Origin: Bartonella apihabitans
GTDB lineage: Bacteria; Pseudomonadota; Alphaproteobacteria; Rhizobiales; Rhizobiaceae
Assembly (NCBI RefSeq): GCF_030758755.1
Contig: NZ_CP132387.1
Span: 2,409,001-2,473,000, forward strand
Length of the DNA: 64,000 nucleotides
Reading direction: 5' to 3'
Every line of letters begins with the position of its first letter. Position 1 is the stretch's first letter. A model generated the notes under the pieces. It made no database searches. It was not told the DNA's origin and saw nothing but the letters and a program-made list of their open reading frames with translations. This document shows positions 50,060 through 60,648 of this stretch, piece after piece. The position numbers and the translations under genes were made by a program.

Positions 50060-51970
50060 TCAAAAATGGCGGGTTCTCACTATTTCCTGAATTTCATCAA
50101 GCGTTGAAGGATCTTCAATCGTGCTTGGTATTGACCATTCGTCACCGTCAACAATTTTTCGTATGACAGCGCGCAGAATTTTACCCGAACGGGTTTTTGG
50201 CAATTTGTGTACTGTCATAACGAGTTTGAATGCTGCAACCGGTCCGATAATCTCGCGGATACGGGCAATGCATTCCTTTTCAATGACGGCATCTTCCCGT
50301 TCGACATTATGTTTGAGGACAATAAAACCGCAGGGAACCTGCCCTTTCAAATTGTCTCTAATGCCGATAACCGCACATTCGGCAATATCCTGATGACCTG
50401 CCAGTGCTTCTTCCATGCCACCAGTGGAAAGCCGGTGACCGGCGACATTGATGATATCATCGGTACGGCTCATGACGAACACATAACCATCTTCATCAAT
50501 ATAGCCCGCGTCCGACGAATTATAATAGCCGGGGAAACGTTCAAGATAGGTTTTTTCGAACTGTTCGTCAGCGTTCCACAAAGTCGGCAGGCAACCGGGC
50601 GGGAGCGGAAGGCGAAATGCCAGATTGCCGAATGTGCCAGGTGCGACCTTGTTACCGTCATCATCAAGAACATCGATGACATAACCCGGCATCGGGAGTG
50701 TCGGGGAACCGGGTTTAATAGGCAAAAGCTCCAATCCCAGCGGATTGGCTGCAATTGGCCAGCCGGTTTCGGTTTGCCACCAATTGTCGATAACCGGTAC
50801 GTGAAAAAGGTTGGTTACCCATTGCAAAGTATCGGGATCCGCCCGTTCTCCTGCAACAAACATGGCTTGCAAATTGGGTAATTTGTAAGGTTTTGCATAA
50901 TTCCCGTCAGGGTCTTCGCGTTTGATCGAGCGAAACGCAGTCGGAGCAGAAAAGAACGAGCGTACATTATATTCTTCACATATACGCCAAAATGTTCCCG
51001 GATCCGGTGTACCGACCGGTTTTCCTTCAAAAAGCACGGTTGTTGCACCGACGATGAGCGGTGCGTAAAGGATATAGGAATGCCCTACCACCCAGCCGAC
51101 ATCGGAGGCGGTAAACATAACCTCGCCAGGCTTGACGTTGAATACAGCCCCCATTGTCCATGCCAGTGCTACAATATAACCGCCAATGTCACGCATAACC
51201 CCTTTGGGTTTTCCGGTCGTACCGGAGGTATAAAGAATATAAAGCGGGTCGGTTGCGGAAAGCTCTGCACACGGGACTTTGCGCCCCATATTTTCTTTGA
51301 GTACTTTGGCGTAATCGAAATCACGCCCCTCTTTTAAAGTAAAAAGTCCCTCGGGGGCTTTTTGGGTAATCGGCCGTTCGTGAACAATGCAATGGTCCAC
51401 TTCATGTTTTGCCATGTCAATGGCCTGATTAACCATTGCCTGATAGGGAACAATACGGTTCGGTTCAATTCCGCAAGAGGCAGCAATGATTAGTTTCGGC
51501 TTGCAATCGTCAATGCGGATCGCAAGTTCTTTGGCAGAAAATCCACCAAATACAACCGAATGCACGGCTCCAATGCGAGTACAGGCAAAAACCGAAGTGA
51601 AAACTTGCGGAATCATCGGCATATAAATGAGAACGCGGTCTCCCTTTTTTATGCCGATATCCTGCATAAAGGCTGCGAGTGCCTGCACTTCTTCGTAAAG
51701 TTGCTGATAAGTAATTGCTCTTTTGGCATTGCTCACCGGACTATCATAATAGATAGCCACTTGAGCACCACGTCCCGCTTTGACGTGCCTGTCAACAGCA
51801 TTATAGCAAGCGTTTGTTTTACCCCCTGTGAACCAACGCCCATAGACTCCGGCATCTTTATCAAACACTTTGTCATAAGGTTTGAACCAGTCAATCAGAC
51901 GGGCAGCTTCACCCCAAAATTCGTCGGGATGTTTTAAACACTTGTCATAAACCTGTTTGTAAGACGACAT
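50060..51970 (-). CDS. prpE: propionate-CoA ligase (acetyl-CoA synthetase family)
   Basis: Activates propionate with ATP and CoA through propionyl-AMP. 636 residues. The AMP-binding motif is YTSGTTGKPKGV, followed by NNWWQTETGWP in its VIDNWWQTETG form, and the C-terminal catalytic Lys is in LPKTRSGKILR. The N-terminus (YKQVYDKCLKHPDEFWGEAARLIDWFKPYDKVFD) and FSAPTAFRSIKREDPDG are typical of PrpE rather than Acs. GGGAGG precedes the ATG. It supplies propionyl-CoA to PccAB at 42-45 kb. Confidence 0.92.
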   Translation of the reverse strand: MSSYKQVYDKCLKHPDEFWGEAARLIDWFKPYDKVFDKDAGVYGRWFTGGKTNACYNAVDRHVKAGRGAQVAIYYDSPVSNAKRAITYQQLYEEVQALAAFMQDIGIKKGDRVLIYMPMIPQVFTSVFACTRIGAVHSVVFGGFSAKELAIRIDDCKPKLIIAASCGIEPNRIVPYQAMVNQAIDMAKHEVDHCIVHERPITQKAPEGLFTLKEGRDFDYAKVLKENMGRKVPCAELSATDPLYILYTSGTTGKPKGVMRDIGGYIVALAWTMGAVFNVKPGEVMFTASDVGWVVGHSYILYAPLIVGATTVLFEGKPVGTPDPGTFWRICEEYNVRSFFSAPTAFRSIKREDPDGNYAKPYKLPNLQAMFVAGERADPDTLQWVTNLFHVPVIDNWWQTETGWPIAANPLGLELLPIKPGSPTLPMPGYVIDVLDDDGNKVAPGTFGNLAFRLPLPPGCLPTLWNADEQFEKTYLERFPGYYNSSDAGYIDEDGYVFVMSRTDDIINVAGHRLSTGGMEEALAGHQDIAECAVIGIRDNLKGQVPCGFIVLKHNVEREDAVIEKECIARIREIIGPVAAFKLVMTVHKLPKTRSGKILRAVIRKIVDGDEWSIPSTIEDPSTLDEIQEIVRTRHF

Positions 51971-52175
51971 TATGCAACCCTCCCAGTTTGCAAATTCCTC
52001 TGTCGCGGAATCTAACGGGTAAAAAATTCTTGTCTAGTGCTAAATTGTACCAATAGAAAAATATCTTGCATTACGATAACGTTATGTTGTGTTTTAACGG
52101 TTCCAGAGCATAAGATTTCTTGTTATTAAAATTGAAAGTATCTATTTTGCTGTACTTTCGAGGAGGGCGATTTTA

Positions 52176-53081
52176 ATGGATGAACCGACTACCAACGCTG
52201 CCGATATTGCAGAAAGACAGGCTGCACTGCTTTCCGCAGCTTTGCCTTATATGCAGAAATACGAGAATAAGACCGTTGTGGTGAAATATGGCGGCCATGC
52301 AATGGGAGATCCTGAACTCGGACATGCTTTTGCCCGTGATATTGCGCTTCTAAAACAATCAGGCATTAACCCGATTGTCGTTCATGGTGGTGGTCCGCAA
52401 ATTGCAAAACTGCTGGCTAAAATGGGAATTGAATCGAAGTTCGAAGGTGGACTTCGGGTAACAGATTCAAAAACTGTCGAAGTTGTCGAAATGGTGCTCG
52501 CCGGTTCGATCAACAAGGAAATTGTTGCGATGATCAATGCCGAAGGCGAATGGGCAATCGGTCTTTGCGGCAAAGACGGCAATATGGTTTTTGCCGAAAA
52601 AGCCAGGAAGACGGTTATCGATCCCGATTCCAATATCGAGCGCATTCTGGACTTGGGATTTGTTGGCGAACCGGTTGAAGTTGACCGCACACTTCTTGAT
52701 TTGCTTGCCCGTTCCGAAATGATACCGGTCATTGCGCCTGTTGCACCGGGAAGGGATGGCAATACCTATAATATCAATGCCGATGTTTTTGCCGGTGCCA
52801 TTGCCGGTGCCCTCAAAGCCAAGCGCTTGCTATTTTTGACAGATGTGCCCGGTGTTCTCGATAAAGCCGGAAAACTTTACAAAGAACTGACAGTCAAGCA
52901 ATGTGAAGAGCTTATGCGTGACGGAACCATATCCGGTGGTATGATACCAAAAGTCGAAACGTGTATTCAGGCGATCAATCGCGGCGTCGAAGGCGTTGTT
53001 ATTCTGAATGGTAAAACTGCCCATTCGGTTTTGCTTGAACTTTTTACTGAACGCGGTGCGGGTACGTTGATAGTGCCATGA
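52176..53081 (+). CDS. argB: acetylglutamate kinase
   Basis: Phosphorylates N-acetylglutamate, the second step of arginine synthesis. 301 residues. It has [11 protein letters not shown] with the catalytic Lys, the substrate-binding [15 protein letters not shown], and [10 protein letters not shown] with [11 protein letters not shown]. The R-V-T-D and C-terminal RGAGTLI segments belong to the arginine-sensitive hexameric type, so feedback inhibition by arginine is likely. The stop overlaps the next gene's ATG (ATGATAA), suggesting coupled translation. Confidence 0.97.
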   Translation: MDEPTTNAADIAERQAALLSAALPYMQKYENKTVVVKYGGHAMGDPELGHAFARDIALLKQSGINPIVVHGGGPQIAKLLAKMGIESKFEGGLRVTDSKTVEVVEMVLAGSINKEIVAMINAEGEWAIGLCGKDGNMVFAEKARKTVIDPDSNIERILDLGFVGEPVEVDRTLLDLLARSEMIPVIAPVAPGRDGNTYNINADVFAGAIAGALKAKRLLFLTDVPGVLDKAGKLYKELTVKQCEELMRDGTISGGMIPKVETCIQAINRGVEGVVILNGKTAHSVLLELFTERGAGTLIVP

Positions 53082-53764
53082 TAAACGAAAAAATTCTGTC
53101 TAAGCTCACAACCGTCAATGTTTGGGTATTCGATCTTGATGACACACTCTATCCGAGAGAAAGTGGGCTTTGGGCGCAGATTGACAAACGTATCAGTGCC
53201 TATGTCAAAAAACAGCTCGAACTTGACGATGATGAAGAAGTTCAACGTTTTCGGCAATATTTCCGCAAGAATTACGGCGGTGCTTTGCGTGGTATGATCG
53301 AAGAATATTTTGTCGATGTTAAAGATTATCTGAAAGATGTTCATAATATCGACTATTCACCGTTGAAAAAAGATCCTCGACTTGCCGCCGATATTTCAAG
53401 TTTACCGGGTCGGAAATTCATATTTACCAATGGTGATCGGGCTCATGCGGAACGTGTGTTGGCGCACCGTGGCTTAACCGGATGTTTTGATGGCATTTAT
53501 GATGTCACATTTACCGATTTTCTCCCCAAGCCTTATCGGCAGGCTTATGACCGGTTTTTGGGACATTTTTCGATCGATCCGGAAAAAACGGCAATGTTTG
53601 AAGATAATCTTGCCAATCTTTCAACCTGTAAAGATCTCGGTATGACCACGATACTGGTTGGCCATAAAGAGGATAAAGAAATTCCGGCTTTCGTTGATAT
53701 TGAAGCACCGGCACTTGACAGTTTTCTCCATAGCCTTTCGGGTTACCTGAACAGGGCAAGCTGA
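53078..53764 (+). CDS. HAD-family pyrimidine 5'-nucleotidase-like protein
   Basis: 228 residues of the SDT1/PHM8-like HAD subfamily. Motif I is [15 protein letters not shown] with the two catalytic Asp residues, motif II is [12 protein letters not shown], and motif III/IV ends with [18 protein letters not shown]. Members dephosphorylate pyrimidine nucleotides or act as housekeeping phosphatases. It overlaps argB by 4 bp and abuts the EamA gene, an argB-HAD-transporter operon. Confidence 0.92.
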   Translation: MINEKILSKLTTVNVWVFDLDDTLYPRESGLWAQIDKRISAYVKKQLELDDDEEVQRFRQYFRKNYGGALRGMIEEYFVDVKDYLKDVHNIDYSPLKKDPRLAADISSLPGRKFIFTNGDRAHAERVLAHRGLTGCFDGIYDVTFTDFLPKPYRQAYDRFLGHFSIDPEKTAMFEDNLANLSTCKDLGMTTILVGHKEDKEIPAFVDIEAPALDSFLHSLSGYLNRAS

Positions 53765-54661
53765 ATGGCGGAAGCGAAGGGAAACGCGTTTTATCTCTTG
53801 TCGAGACAAGAACTTGCTCTGATCGGCATAACTTTTCTATGGGGCGCAACTTTTCTTATCATCCATCTGGCGATGCGCTCCTGCGGGCCATTGTTCTTTG
53901 TCGGTTTCCGCTTCGTTCTTGCCGGTATTTTTGCGAGCATCATATTTTGGCGAAGCCTCAAAAATATCAGTATGCATGATATTTTTGCCGGTACCGTTAT
54001 CGGCATTCCTATTTTTCTGGGGTATAGTTTGCAAACTGCCGGATTGAAAACCATTGCAAGCAGCCAGTCGGCTTTTATTACGGCCGTTTATGTTCCACTT
54101 GTACCGCTCTTGCAGTGGATAATTTTACGTAAAAAACCGCGTTTGACGAGTTTCATTGGCATAAGCTTTGCGTTTATCGGTTTACTTCTGATTTCGGGGC
54201 AAGGAATTCATGCAATAGATTTTTCAAAGGGCGAAATTCTCACACTTTTATCCGCTTTTGCAATTGCCTCGGAAATTGTCTTTATCAGCTTGTTTGCCGG
54301 TCGGGTTGATAGCCGGCGTGTCACTGTTGTGCAGCTTTTTGTTGCTGGCTTCCTTTCCTTTGTGGCAATGCCGGTTAATGGTGAAACTGTTCCGGACTTT
54401 TCTTGGGGCTGGGTGTCGGCAGGATTGGGCTTGGCTGCAATGAGTGCTCTCATCCAGCTTACAATGAATTGGGCGCAACGATCGGTTTCGCCAACGCGTG
54501 CAACAATCATCTATACCGGTGAACCGGTATGGGCGGGCCTCGTCGGCCGGATTGCCGGAGAGCGCCTGCCACATCTTGCAATTCTTGGAGCATTTTGCAT
54601 TATCGTTGGTATTCTTGTTTCCGAATTGAAGCCGAAAAAGCGGGTAACAGCGCAAGAATGA
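53765..54661 (+). CDS. EamA/DMT family transporter
   Basis: 298 residues, about ten transmembrane helices in two EamA repeats: the first around ELALIGITFLWGATFLIIHLAM, the second starting near GEILTLLSAFAIASEIVFIS. The C-terminal helix ends with a basic tail (KPKKRVTAQE). The family exports metabolites such as amino acids, and the substrate is unknown. Its ATG follows the HAD stop directly. Confidence 0.93.
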   Translation: MAEAKGNAFYLLSRQELALIGITFLWGATFLIIHLAMRSCGPLFFVGFRFVLAGIFASIIFWRSLKNISMHDIFAGTVIGIPIFLGYSLQTAGLKTIASSQSAFITAVYVPLVPLLQWIILRKKPRLTSFIGISFAFIGLLLISGQGIHAIDFSKGEILTLLSAFAIASEIVFISLFAGRVDSRRVTVVQLFVAGFLSFVAMPVNGETVPDFSWGWVSAGLGLAAMSALIQLTMNWAQRSVSPTRATIIYTGEPVWAGLVGRIAGERLPHLAILGAFCIIVGILVSELKPKKRVTAQE

Positions 54662-54952
54662 TAAAAAGCGCGAAAAAAATTCCCTTTTTAAAAACACATC
54701 CGGACTATAAAATGAAAGCGGCTTGCTTGAAAAGCCATGCTTTTTTATAAAAAACCGGAAACCGTGCTATTTCGGGTTTGAAGTGTTGTTTAAAGATGTT
54801 TTCTCAAAACGAAAAAAACAGTCCGAATTTCAGGTAAAAATCGGGCAATATCAATAAGCTCATCTGTGGAATGAAGAAGATTTCAGAAAACTTGCTTCCC
54901 GACATTCATTTCGGCTTTGCGTTTCTTTGCGTTCCTTGCTAAATCGCTTTTC

Positions 54953-56758
54953 ATGACAGTAGATCGCGACCATATTCGGAATTTCTCCATCGTGGCCCAT
55001 ATTGACCACGGAAAATCAACTTTGGCTGACCGGCTCATCCAGATGACGGGGGGTCTTGCCCAGCGGGAAATGAAAGAGCAAGTGCTCGATTCGATGGATA
55101 TCGAGCGCGAACGCGGCATCACCATCAAAGCGCAAACAGTGCGGCTCCATTACAAGGCAAAAAATGGTGAAACCTATATTTTGAATTTGATCGACACACC
55201 GGGTCATGTCGACTTCGCCTATGAGGTCTCGCGTTCTCTTGCAGCCTGTGAAGGGTCACTTCTTGTTGTCGACGCTTCGCAAGGTGTAGAAGCGCAAACT
55301 CTGGCCAATGTCTATCAGGCAATTGACAATAATCATGAAATTGTTGTTGTTCTCAACAAGGTTGATCTGCCTGCAGCCGAACCCGAACGTGTTAAAGAAC
55401 AAATCGAGGAAGTGATCGGCATTGATGCGAGCGATGCAATAGAGATTTCGGCAAAAACCGGCATGGGTGTCGACAAGGTTCTCGAGGCTATTGTCCATAA
55501 ACTGCCAGCACCCCGTGAAGGGGATCTCAATAAGCCGCTGAAAGCAATGCTGGTCGATAGCTGGTATGATTCCTATCTGGGCGTGATTGTTCTTGTGCGT
55601 GTGATCGACGGGGTTTTGAAAAAAGGCCAGACAATCCGCATGATGGGCACCGGTGCAAAATATCCGGTCGAGCGGGTTGGTGTTTTCACTCCCAAAATGG
55701 CAACGATTGAAGATCTGGGGCCGGGTGAATTGGGCTTCATTACTGCTTCTATCAAGGAAGTGGCCGATACCCGCGTCGGCGATACAATTACGGAAGATCA
55801 TCGTCCCTGTGACCAAGCTTTGCCAGGGTTCAAGCCCGCGCAACCGGTGGTTTTCTGCGGGCTCTTTCCGGTTGATGCGGATGATTTTGCCGATCTTCGT
55901 GCGGCAATGGGCAAGCTTCGTTTGAATGATGCCAGTTTTTCTTATGAAATGGAAACTTCTGCTGCATTGGGCTTCGGTTTCCGCTGCGGTTTTTTAGGGC
56001 TTTTGCACCTTGAAATTATCGAGGAACGGCTTGAACGCGAGTTCAACCTCAACCTTATTGCCACAGCTCCTTCTGTTGTCTATCGCATCAATATGACCGA
56101 CGGGTCGGTGAAAGAGCTGCATAATCCGGCCGATATGCCTGATGTTGTTAAAATTGCCTCCATTGAAGAGCCGTGGATACGTGCCACAATTATGTCTCCG
56201 GACGAATATCTCGGTGCAATTTTAAAACTCTGTCAGGACCGTCGCGGGATTCAGGTTGACCTTTCCTATGTCGGTACACGTGCGATGGTTACCTATGACC
56301 TGCCGCTCAACGAGGTTGTTTTCGATTTTTATGATCGTTTGAAGTCGATTTCCAAAGGCTATGCGTCTTTCGATTATCACGTAACCGATTATCGGGAAGG
56401 TGATCTCGTCAAAATGAGTATTCTGGTCAATGGTGAGCCGGTTGACGCACTTTCTATTCTTGTGCACCGCTCCGGAGCCGAAAAACGTGGTCGTTCAATG
56501 TGTGAAAAATTGAAGGAACTTATTCCTCAACACATGTTCCAGATTCCAATTCAGGCAGCTATCGGCGGCAAGATTATTGCGCGTGAAAATATCCGTGCAT
56601 TGCGTAAAGACGTCACAGCCAAATGTTATGGCGGTGACGTGAGCCGTAAACGTAAACTTCTTGAAAAACAAAAAGAAGGCAAGAAGCGTATGCGCCAATT
56701 CGGTAAGGTGGAAATCCCCCAAGAGGCGTTTATTCAGGCCTTGAAAATGAATGAATAG
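54953..56758 (+). CDS. lepA: elongation factor 4 (LepA), ribosome back-translocase GTPase
   Basis: About 601 residues. G1 is [15 protein letters not shown]2/G3 [15 protein letters not shown], and G4 [10 protein letters not shown]. The EF-G-like domains follow, with the LepA-specific C-terminal end [30 protein letters not shown]. The frame is open from 54917, but family proteins start a few residues before [19 protein letters not shown], so I use ATG 54953. No partner genes are adjacent, and an 830-bp gap follows. Confidence 0.96.
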   Translation: MTVDRDHIRNFSIVAHIDHGKSTLADRLIQMTGGLAQREMKEQVLDSMDIERERGITIKAQTVRLHYKAKNGETYILNLIDTPGHVDFAYEVSRSLAACEGSLLVVDASQGVEAQTLANVYQAIDNNHEIVVVLNKVDLPAAEPERVKEQIEEVIGIDASDAIEISAKTGMGVDKVLEAIVHKLPAPREGDLNKPLKAMLVDSWYDSYLGVIVLVRVIDGVLKKGQTIRMMGTGAKYPVERVGVFTPKMATIEDLGPGELGFITASIKEVADTRVGDTITEDHRPCDQALPGFKPAQPVVFCGLFPVDADDFADLRAAMGKLRLNDASFSYEMETSAALGFGFRCGFLGLLHLEIIEERLEREFNLNLIATAPSVVYRINMTDGSVKELHNPADMPDVVKIASIEEPWIRATIMSPDEYLGAILKLCQDRRGIQVDLSYVGTRAMVTYDLPLNEVVFDFYDRLKSISKGYASFDYHVTDYREGDLVKMSILVNGEPVDALSILVHRSGAEKRGRSMCEKLKELIPQHMFQIPIQAAIGGKIIARENIRALRKDVTAKCYGGDVSRKRKLLEKQKEGKKRMRQFGKVEIPQEAFIQALKMNE

Positions 56759-57592
56759 CACTTGTGACAGTGTTCATTCTGAACGTCGGGCGATGTTGGA
56801 GTGATAATCCCTGGTGTCTATCAAGATCTCTGCATTCAATATGACCAGCTTAAGTAAGAATTGAATTTGCAGTGAGTCGATTCTCCACCATCTTTTTTTA
56901 AAAATCGGTCGAAAAAACCGAAACCGGTTTTGTGCAGAATATCGACATTGGCTTGAACGAAGCTCTTTTGCTGTTCAATGTCAGAGGATTATCTTTTTCC
57001 AAAGGAAAAACACAGGTTCGCAATCAGTTTTCGTTGGAAAACAGGAGTGATTCGATATGAATTGAAAATCGTTCAATTCGGTCAGAAATTGCCTGATCCG
57101 GGCCAAGAAAATTTTTTAATATTCCCAAAAATGCACTTTTTCGTTTATCCCAATTCAGAAGTTCAATCATAGGGTGTTTGTTTGGAAATTAATTCGCATT
57201 TGTTAACGTCTTTGAATGTTGACGCTTATTAATAAGCCGGTTAATAATAAGCCAGTTTATAATCGTTTAAAAAGTTTAAAAGCTACAGGTTTTCTCGCTC
57301 TTCAAGAGCCGGGAACGGGTTGGGCTTTGGTCTTTTTAATGGCCTTAGCCCGGCGCAGCAGAGTTACACCCCCGCATACTCTGCTGCACTCTATTCGCAA
57401 AGATAAGGCGAAGAAGTTTAAAACTTCTTCGCCTTTCTTTTTTCCGGAATTTTCTATCATCTTGAATAGTCGGGTTCCCCGCTAATCCGGTTCTCCCCCG
57501 CCGGTTTATGATGACCGGATAAACTTGGAATTTTTATTCCATTTCCATTTATCCGGATTTTATAAACATGAGCGATTTTTTAACCGGATTTC
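56759..57592. other. intergenic region with structured-RNA-like features
   Basis: No protein gene is seen in about 830 bp. CTGCATTCAAT ... ATTGAATTTGCAG (56831-56873) forms a bulged stem. GCAGCAGAGT / ACTCTGCTGC (57355-57387) is a perfect 10-bp stem with a C-rich loop. A strong plus-strand terminator follows at 57405. TAATAAGCCGGT and TAATAAGCCAGT are direct repeats near 57228-57253. Confidence 0.5.
57405..57443 (+). terminator. strong rho-independent terminator
   Basis: A 15-bp perfect inverted repeat AAGGCGAAGAAGTTT / AAACTTCTTCGCCTT followed by TCTTTTTT. It is oriented for plus-strand transcription, 650 bp after lepA with no intervening gene. Confidence 0.88.
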
Positions 57593-58441
57593 CTAGTCGC
57601 GCAACAAGTCATTAACCGATGTTTTCGAGCGGGTTTTTTCATCGACCCGTTTGACAATGACTGCACAGTAAAGATTGGGACCGGCTTCTCCATTCGGAAA
57701 CGGTTTTCCTGGCATAGTTCCCGCCACAACGACCGAATAGGGTGGTACTTCGCCATAAGTGATTTCACCGGTTGCACGGTCGACAATCTTGGTTGATTTG
57801 CCGATGAAAACGCCCATGCCAAGGACTGCCCCTTCGCGGACGATGCATCCTTCCACCACCTCGGAACGGGCTCCGATAAAGCAATTGTCTTCAATAATGG
57901 TGGGACCTGCCTGTAAAGGTTCAAGAACGCCACCGATACCCGCACCACCCGACAGGTGGACATGTTTCCCAATTTGTGCACAAGAGCCGACTGTCGCCCA
58001 TGTATCGACCATTGTGCCTTCACCGACATAAGCACCGATATTGACGAATGAGGGCATCAAAACAACACTCGGCGCAATATAGGCCGAACGACGCACAATG
58101 GCATTGGGGACCGCGCGGAAGCCTGCTTTTTCGAAATTATCGGCATTCCAGCCGTCAAATTTCGAGGGCACTTTATCCCACCATGAAGATTGGTCAGGCC
58201 CGCCCGAAATAAGTCCCATGGCATTGAGGCGAAATGACAGGAGAACCGCTTTTTTCAACCATTGATGAACTTTCCAGTTGCCATTGGTTTCGCGTTCGGC
58301 AACGCGCAGTTCTCCTTTGTCGAGCTGATCAAGCACATGGTCAACTGCGTCACGTATTTCTCCCTTTGTCAGGATATTTACTTTTTCGCGTTCATCAAAC
58401 GCCTTTTCAATGATGGATTCCAGTTGGGACAGATTGGTCAT
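57593..58441 (-). CDS. dapD: tetrahydrodipicolinate N-succinyltransferase
   Basis: Transfers succinyl from succinyl-CoA to tetrahydrodipicolinate in the diaminopimelate/lysine route. 282 residues, normal. An N-terminal helical domain precedes a left-handed beta-helix with hexapeptide repeats ([49 protein letters not shown]). The C-terminal part has [23 protein letters not shown] [16 protein letters not shown]. Its product feeds DAP for peptidoglycan and LysA at 11.4 kb. It is divergent from the LOG-like gene. Confidence 0.96.
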   Translation of the reverse strand: MTNLSQLESIIEKAFDEREKVNILTKGEIRDAVDHVLDQLDKGELRVAERETNGNWKVHQWLKKAVLLSFRLNAMGLISGGPDQSSWWDKVPSKFDGWNADNFEKAGFRAVPNAIVRRSAYIAPSVVLMPSFVNIGAYVGEGTMVDTWATVGSCAQIGKHVHLSGGAGIGGVLEPLQAGPTIIEDNCFIGARSEVVEGCIVREGAVLGMGVFIGKSTKIVDRATGEITYGEVPPYSVVVAGTMPGKPFPNGEAGPNLYCAVIVKRVDEKTRSKTSVNDLLRD

Positions 58442-58539
58442 GGCATTAGGTCTCCGTTAAGTAAGTCGAAAGCATCAGCATTTATTCTATCCGGCCTAAT
58501 GCAAGAAACAATTGTGGTCAATGAAAAGGAAGATCCTGA

Positions 58540-59382
58540 ATGGTTAATGGCGAAAAAAACGGTTGGACACCTTTTCGGCACTCGAAAGAGGATGCCCGTA
58601 AGGTTCATGAAGTTCCCGATACTGCCCAAACGCGGTCACCTGCCTATCGCCTTGCCTATGTAGACGAAGATTTCATGATGCGGCGCGAGTTGCGTGCTGT
58701 ACGAATCGGTCTCGAATTGATGAAGCCCGAATTCAGTTTTGTTGAACACGGCATCAAATCGACTGTTGTATTGTTTGGCGGTGCGCGTATTCCGGAACCG
58801 GGTAAAGAACCGCGTGCGGCAAAAACCCCTGAACAGAAGAAAAATCTTGAAAACGCTTCCCGTTATTATGATGAAGCACGTAAATTTTCCCAACTTTGTT
58901 CGCAATATTCTGCGTCGACCGGTCATCATGAATTTGTCATTATAACCGGTGGTGGTCCGGGTGTAATGGAGGCGGGCAACCGCGGTGCAGCCGATGTTGG
59001 CGCGCCCAGTATCGGGCTTAATATCGTATTGCCTCATGAACAGGCACCAAATCCTTATGTAACACCCGATCTCTGTTTTGACTTCCATTATTTTGCAATG
59101 CGCAAAATGCATTTTCTCATGCGCGCGAAAGTTATAGCCATTTTCCCGGGAGGCTTTGGTACGCTCGACGAATTATTCGAAGCGCTCACCCTCATTCAGA
59201 CCGGTCGTATGAAACGTGTTCCTATTATAATGTTCGGACGTGAATTCTGGCAAAATGTATTGAATGTGAATTATCTCGCCGAACAGGGGACAATTTCACC
59301 GGATGATGCAAAGCTCTTTACTTATGTCGAAAGTGCTGACGAAGGCTGGTCGGTCATACGCCAGTTTTATGAACTGGGTTAA
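58540..59382 (+). CDS. LOG-family protein (TIGR00730)
   Basis: 280 residues. The Rossmann-like lysine-decarboxylase-fold domain carries VIITGGGPGVMEAGNRGA and the PGGFGTLDELFEALTLIQTG motif, which defines the LOG family. Many members are cytokinin riboside 5'-monophosphate phosphoribohydrolases that release adenine-type bases from nucleotides, although this longer form with an N-terminal extension may have a different substrate. AAGGAAG precedes the ATG. It is divergent from dapD, with no other pathway gene nearby. Confidence 0.9.
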   Translation: MVNGEKNGWTPFRHSKEDARKVHEVPDTAQTRSPAYRLAYVDEDFMMRRELRAVRIGLELMKPEFSFVEHGIKSTVVLFGGARIPEPGKEPRAAKTPEQKKNLENASRYYDEARKFSQLCSQYSASTGHHEFVIITGGGPGVMEAGNRGAADVGAPSIGLNIVLPHEQAPNPYVTPDLCFDFHYFAMRKMHFLMRAKVIAIFPGGFGTLDELFEALTLIQTGRMKRVPIIMFGREFWQNVLNVNYLAEQGTISPDDAKLFTYVESADEGWSVIRQFYELG

Positions 59383-59811
59383 TCGAGAGAAAATCCTGAT
59401 TTTCCAATCTACCGACATCCGGAAAATGGATGATTGTTGCCAAATAGATTTGTCTGTCATTGCCGGTTCAGCTTCGCATATCCGGATAATCATAGTCGAT
59501 AAACATCCCTGCCCCGATCAACTGTCGAATGATTAATGTTTTGAACAGTATTCTTCGGGTTATCTTCAAGATAAATTGAATGAGTTTGACTATATCGCCT
59601 ATAGAACGGTCTATTGTTTATTGAGGCGTAAATTTAAATTCGCGTTTTTCCGATATGACTTCGGATGAGCTTTTTTTAAAAACCGCAGTTAACCGGTTTA
59701 TTGGCATTCTTCTGTCAGAAGAATTAACGCGAATTATAAACAGATTGAAATATATGAACAGATTAAAAGAAAAGGCGGGTAAAACCCGCCTCGCTTATTC
59801 ATAAAACCGAA
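59383..59811. other. intergenic region, only a terminator seen
   Basis: No gene is seen in 430 bp. The right end carries the terminator for the small secreted-protein gene. Confidence 0.5.
59774..59790 (-). terminator. terminator after the small secreted-protein gene
   Basis: GGCGGG and CCCGCC pair around TAAAA, and on the minus strand TTTTCTTTT follows. It lies 22 bp past the stop at 59812. Confidence 0.85.
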
Positions 59812-60117
59812 TTACTTACGCGGTGTACCGTCGTCAGATTCGCCTTTTTCATCATCCTGAATAACAGTCTTGTCCAATGGCGAATTTTTCTTTTCACCAG
59901 GAACATAGCTGTCTTCACGTGAACCATCACCATCGTGGCGACCGGCTTTGCCACCATGATCATGGTGAACTTTACCCTCGGGGGCTTTTGCCTTTTGGCC
60001 TTCTACGTAGCTATCTTCAACCGAACCGTCACCTGAAGCATTGCGGGCTTCAGCTGCCAATATCATCGATCCTGCTGCCAAAAGGCCAGCCAAAGAGACT
60101 GCAAGAATCTTTTTCAT
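59812..60117 (-). CDS. small exported protein with a repeated GDGSxEDSYVxG motif
   Basis: 101 residues. A signal peptide (MKKILAVSLAGLLAAGSMILAAEA) is followed by a short, very hydrophilic chain. Two copies of a motif are visible, GDGSVEDSYVEGQK and GDGSREDSYVPGEK, separated by a His/Gly/Lys-rich stretch (GKVHHDHGGKAGRHDG). I do not recognise the family. His-rich and acidic repeats could bind metal, but this is speculation. The ATG at 60117 has an AGGAG-like site upstream; the open frame beyond it is not used. A clean terminator follows. Confidence 0.75.
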   Translation of the reverse strand: MKKILAVSLAGLLAAGSMILAAEARNASGDGSVEDSYVEGQKAKAPEGKVHHDHGGKAGRHDGDGSREDSYVPGEKKNSPLDKTVIQDDEKGESDDGTPRK

Positions 60118-60648
60118 TTTAACTTCTCCTGTTTTGAAGCGTTGATGCTTCATGTCATCACACTGCTTGGTTAAACTATCCTGAATTGAATAAACAATAA
60201 AGAAATGTTCCAGACAGTGCTTTATTAAAGTCACAAAGCTATTCCGGGTCATTTAGTTTGTGACAATGGCATAGAAACATAATCGGATTTTATTTGCAAA
60301 CCGGATTTTTTAGACACCTCGTCGCAGGCGCCAGCCGGTTTTTATGCCTCATAAGCTTTGTTGGCTCTGAAATATCTTTGGCTCCAATGAAAACAGGGAG
60401 TTGGAGGAATGTTACTCAAACCGGAAACGGTTAAAGAGACGAAAATATTGGCAAAAAAACGCTTTCTCAAATGAATCTTTTCAACATCTCTTGCACCTCT
60501 ACTGGGGTGCCCTTATATACGCGTCAACGAGGTTCGTTATGGTTGCCGATTTTTGAGTGGCCATTACGGGCTTTTCATATGATAAGGAGCTGTCTGATTG
60601 GAATGCTCGGTAGAGGTCCCGACAGCTTGCTGAATGGAGAGTAGATAT
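60118..60648. other. divergent regulatory region upstream of dnaK
   Basis: No gene is seen. It separates the small exported-protein gene (minus strand) from dnaK and contains the heat-shock-type promoter at 60490-60520. Confidence 0.5.
60490..60520 (+). promoter_or_regulatory. probable sigma-32 (RpoH) promoter of dnaK
   Basis: CTTG at 60490 is followed after 17 bases by CCTTATATAC at 60511, matching the CTTG-N17-C(C)xxTAT layout of alphaproteobacterial heat-shock promoters. The spacer contains a small inverted repeat GCACC/GGTGC. The dnaK start is about 130 bp downstream. Confidence 0.65.

Noticed and set aside
51987..51994. TTTGCAAA before prpE as a proven PccR site
   Set aside because: The same octamer appears in several unrelated places in the window, so one copy is weak evidence.
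55256..55843. 195-codon frame antisense to lepA
   Set aside because: Shadow of a highly conserved GTPase gene.
57355..57387. Hairpin as part of a tRNA
   Set aside because: There is no acceptor stem, T arm or CCA around it.
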